From: Paenibacillus sp. FSL H7-0357
GTDB taxonomy: Bacteria > Bacillota > Bacilli > Paenibacillales > Paenibacillaceae
Length of the DNA: 64,000 nt
Assembly (NCBI RefSeq): GCF_000758525.1
Contig: NZ_CP009241.1
Span: forward strand, 3,906,001 to 3,970,000
Reading direction: 5' to 3'
Below, in pieces: positions 63,446-64,000 of the stretch. The translations under genes were made by a program, and so were the position numbers. The stretch's first letter is position 1, and each line of letters starts with the position of its first letter. Under the pieces are notes generated by a model. That model did not search any database. It worked only from the letters and a program-made list of their open reading frames with translations, and was not told the DNA's origin.

Positions 63446-64000
63446 TGCAGCACTGCCTTGTAACCAAGTCCATGAACCGTCATGATCTTGAAATCCTCAC
63501 AGCAGGAGAACTTGTCCCGAAGTTTAACAATATATACATCCACGGCACGCAGGCTTGTTTCGCTGCCAATGCCCCAAAATTCATCCATAAGCTGGGCACG
63601 GGAAAAGGTATGTTTGGGATAGGAAAGCATCTTGTAGAGTATGTTGAATTCCCGTAGCGTCACCGAAATTTCCTCACCGTTTACCGTTGCGGTCATCTCA
63701 TCTGCGTCCATCATAAGACTTCCTACCGCCAGTTTCTTTTCATGAGCAATATTCGCCCGTCGAAGCAGAGCACCCACACGCATTACCAGTTCGTCCATAT
63801 TGACCGGTTTGACCATGTAATCGTCAATCCCTGCACGAAACCCTTTTTGTTTCGAGGAAATATCGTCACGGGCGGTAACAAAAAGAATAGGGATAGTCTT
63901 GTTAATAGCCCTGACCGTTTCCACAAATTCAAAGCCATCAATCTCCGGCATCATAACGTCTGAGATGATAAGGTCGTACAGACTGTTATACATCAAATCA
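63442..64000 (-). CDS. Response regulator, OmpR/PhoB type (5' partial)
   Basis: The N-terminus lies beyond the right window edge. Visible are the phospho-acceptor strand LIISDVMMPEIDG, the conserved Thr/Lys (FVTARDD; YMVKPVNMDE) and a winged-helix output domain (VTLREFNILYKMLSYPKHTFSRAQLMDEFWG; DVYIVKLRDKF; GLGYKAVLQ). It pairs with the kinase whose start overlaps its stop. The targets are outside this window or unknown. Confidence 0.93.
   Translation of the reverse strand, partial: DLMYNSLYDLIISDVMMPEIDGFEFVETVRAINKTIPILFVTARDDISSKQKGFRAGIDDYMVKPVNMDELVMRVGALLRRANIAHEKKLAVGSLMMDADEMTATVNGEEISVTLREFNILYKMLSYPKHTFSRAQLMDEFWGIGSETSLRAVDVYIVKLRDKFSCCEDFKIMTVHGLGYKAVLQ

Overview
The window looks like chromosomal DNA of a Gram-positive, spore-forming-type Firmicute, most likely Paenibacillus. 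This is inferred from the many YesM/YesN two-component systems paired with LplABC-type sugar ABC transporters, strong AGGAGG ribosome binding sites with frequent GTG/TTG starts, a Bacillus-like hmp/nsrR/narGHJI/ywiC neighbourhood, and TnpB elements. No rRNA, tRNA, CRISPR array or prophage was seen.

Layout. 1-6.5 kb: a YesMN-type sensor/regulator pair, a solute-binding lipoprotein with an EF-hand-like loop, two permeases and a truncated GH13 glucosidase remnant. 6.5-24 kb: a nitrate-respiration and NO-detoxification island. It holds divergent hmp (with an apparent AUU start codon) and nsrR, a small hemerythrin, narGHJI-nreABC-hemerythrin, a narK fused to a C-terminal PAS domain followed by moaA and an acetolactate synthase, and ywiC. 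Both nitrate promoter regions carry GGG-N4-CCC palindromes matching the remembered NreC operator type, so NreABC probably drives both operons and perhaps the divergent hemerythrin gene. 24-34 kb: small regulators (AraC, TetR, MerR, RpiR), two sets of Gfo/Idh/MocA dehydrogenases and TIM-barrel isomerases (polyol or sugar-acid catabolism), and a VanZ-like membrane protein.

34.7-45 kb: a second YesMN/LplABC operon on the minus strand, with a perfect cre site at its head, divergent from a GH2 glycosidase. 45.4-57 kb: an eight- or nine-gene set on the plus strand: FCD-type regulator, hydantoinase/oxoprolinase subunits HyuA and HyuB, a PotDABC-type ABC importer, an M24 creatinase/prolidase-family hydrolase and an MFS carrier. 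It looks like an uptake and ring-opening pathway for a small cyclic amide or modified amino acid. 57-61 kb: a zinc-ribbon plus nucleoside-deoxyribosyltransferase-like orphan protein and a three-gene membrane/efflux operon. 61-62.4 kb: a solitary TnpB (RNA-guided nuclease) element with a likely omegaRNA at its right end. 62.4-64 kb: an OmpR/VanS-type two-component pair cut by the window edge.

Several copies of a roughly 110-220 bp dispersed repeat with terminal inverted repeats (CTATATAGATTGAACTT type) and a conserved core lie in intergenic regions at about 18.3, 28.9, 29.8 and 42.0 kb, with a vestigial end at 45.2 kb. They look like MITE-type elements and are the main structure not explained by genes.
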